The notes under the pieces: generated by a model
Told to the model about the DNA's origin: nothing
What the model saw: the letters and a program-made list of their open reading frames with translations, nothing else
The model's database searches: none
Assembly (NCBI RefSeq): GCF_963678975.1
Contig: NC_089281.1
Location: forward strand, 3,931,277 to 3,995,276
From: Dysidea avara
Taxonomy: Eukaryota; Porifera; Demospongiae; Dictyoceratida; Dysideidae
Length of the DNA stretch: 64,000 nucleotides
Direction of reading: 5' to 3'
Translations under genes and position numbers: made by a program
In this document: positions 63,216 through 64,000 of the stretch, one piece after another
Numbering within the stretch: the stretch's first letter is position 1
How the letters are laid out: every line of letters begins with the position of its first letter

Positions 63216-64000
63216 ATGAATGTGGTATATAACAAAGTGGTTGTTTTCATACAAGTTCTGATAATCGTTTCTTTATTTTTTCTGCTAACTTCTGCAGCAA
63301 AGCAAAAGGTTAATGTTTGCCATTTAAAATCATATTGTACTCAAGGTCGTAAAGCCTCATGCTGTTATGAATGGCCTGTACACAATTTTAGCAAGTTGGC
63401 CACTTCAAACATGGTACTACATGTTTCTCCTGGCAAGTATAATTTGAATAGCAATATACAAATTACAGCTGTTAAAAATTTTATTATCAATGGTAATGAT
63501 GCTAAATTCATTTGTAATAACAGCAAATCAGGATTTTATTTCAGTGTGATTAATAGCAGTTCTATACATATTGTGAATGTGAAGTTCATCGGTTGTGGTC
63601 AGATCATAGAACACTCCACTAATTCAACTAAGAGTGCAGCTGTCTATTTGCTTGATACATCCTCAGTGAATATGACCAATGTTGTGTTTCAAAATAACTG
63701 TGGTTATGGAATTATTGGAATAAATGTTGTAGGTGAGACAGTATTTAAAAATGTAAATATTAGTCAAAGAAACACAAACGCCTATTGCCATTATCAGAAA
63801 CAAATTCAAAATGGAGGGATTATGTGGTCATACAACAGGAGTGTTACACAAAACACTGCCATTTTTTCTATCAATGGTCTTAACATCCATGGTATCACTA
63901 ACAATGGTAATGTTTCATCTTCTAATTCACCAGTTGTTAGTTTGATTCTTCATAATCAAAAATCTATTGTTAATATACACCACGTCATTATAGCCAATGT
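63216..64000 (+). CDS. Secreted parallel beta-helix (pectin-lyase-like) protein, 5' part
   Basis: Open for 261 codons from the ATG at 63216 (aagATGa) to the window end. Residues 1-28 form a classic signal peptide or anchor (MNVVYNKVVVFIQVLIIVSL, then FFLLTSAA). A Cys-rich stretch follows (CHLKSYC, SCCYEW), then repeats of about 22-25 residues alternating short beta-strand-like hydrophobic runs with Asn/Ser turns (SIHIVNVKFIGCG, SVNMTNVVFQNNCG, TAIFSINGLNIHGI), as in right-handed parallel beta-helices. Many N-x-S/T sites fit extracellular location. Large families of such proteins, often auto-annotated as 'polymorphic membrane protein-like', are known to me from sponges. Exact role unknown; 3' end outside the window. 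Confidence 0.75.
   Translation, partial: MNVVYNKVVVFIQVLIIVSLFFLLTSAAKQKVNVCHLKSYCTQGRKASCCYEWPVHNFSKLATSNMVLHVSPGKYNLNSNIQITAVKNFIINGNDAKFICNNSKSGFYFSVINSSSIHIVNVKFIGCGQIIEHSTNSTKSAAVYLLDTSSVNMTNVVFQNNCGYGIIGINVVGETVFKNVNISQRNTNAYCHYQKQIQNGGIMWSYNRSVTQNTAIFSINGLNIHGITNNGNVSSSNSPVVSLILHNQKSIVNIHHVIIAN

Overview
This is eukaryotic genomic DNA, AT-rich, with many short GT-AG introns and dense transposon debris. The gene set suggests an invertebrate, most likely a demosponge. The reasons are a protein kinase fused to Kelch repeats with the catalytic motif HRDLTPNN, a secreted parallel beta-helix protein, an intronless TRAF, and many short foldback elements. The host assignment is inference. No bacterial operon, rRNA, functional tRNA or CRISPR was seen.

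Layout. 1-7,000: a dispersed repeat carrying a hAT-like MITE, then a complete BEL/Pao LTR retrotransposon (1380-6996) with an open pol and a broken gag. 7,679-15,534 (minus): a six-exon gene, 3' end beyond the left edge, joining an N-terminal CARD-like death-fold domain to a C-terminal Rab-like GTPase. 17,561-19,189 (plus): an intronless RING/zinc-finger/coiled-coil/MATH TRAF gene, head-to-head with the CARD-Rab gene. 19,916-25,495 (minus): a PPP1R36-like gene of about 14 exons. 25,646-40,756 (plus): a complete 15-exon L-asparaginase/lysophospholipase with ankyrin repeats (ASPG), which shares a 150-bp divergent promoter with PPP1R36. A good RFX X-box lies in that promoter. The ASPG introns hold a nest of hAT-like elements. 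43,263-48,789 (minus): a three-exon kinase-polyQ-Kelch gene. 49,000-63,000: almost gene-free, with foldback elements, a 3-kb satellite of 31-bp units, a 330-bp near-perfect palindrome, and an element built of 21-bp tandem repeats with inverted ends. 63,216-64,000 (plus): the 5' part of a secreted beta-helix protein gene, cut by the window end.

Functional reading. The CARD-Rab and TRAF genes are adjacent and divergent, and both belong to innate-immune or death-signalling protein classes, so a shared pathway or promoter is possible but unproven. PPP1R36 and ASPG share a promoter but are not expected to share a pathway; the X-box most simply explains ciliary or sperm expression of PPP1R36. Exon borders were derived by hand from GT/AG sites and codon phase. 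They agree across whole genes except at one place, PPP1R36 exon 5, where one extra base is needed to explain the reading frame.
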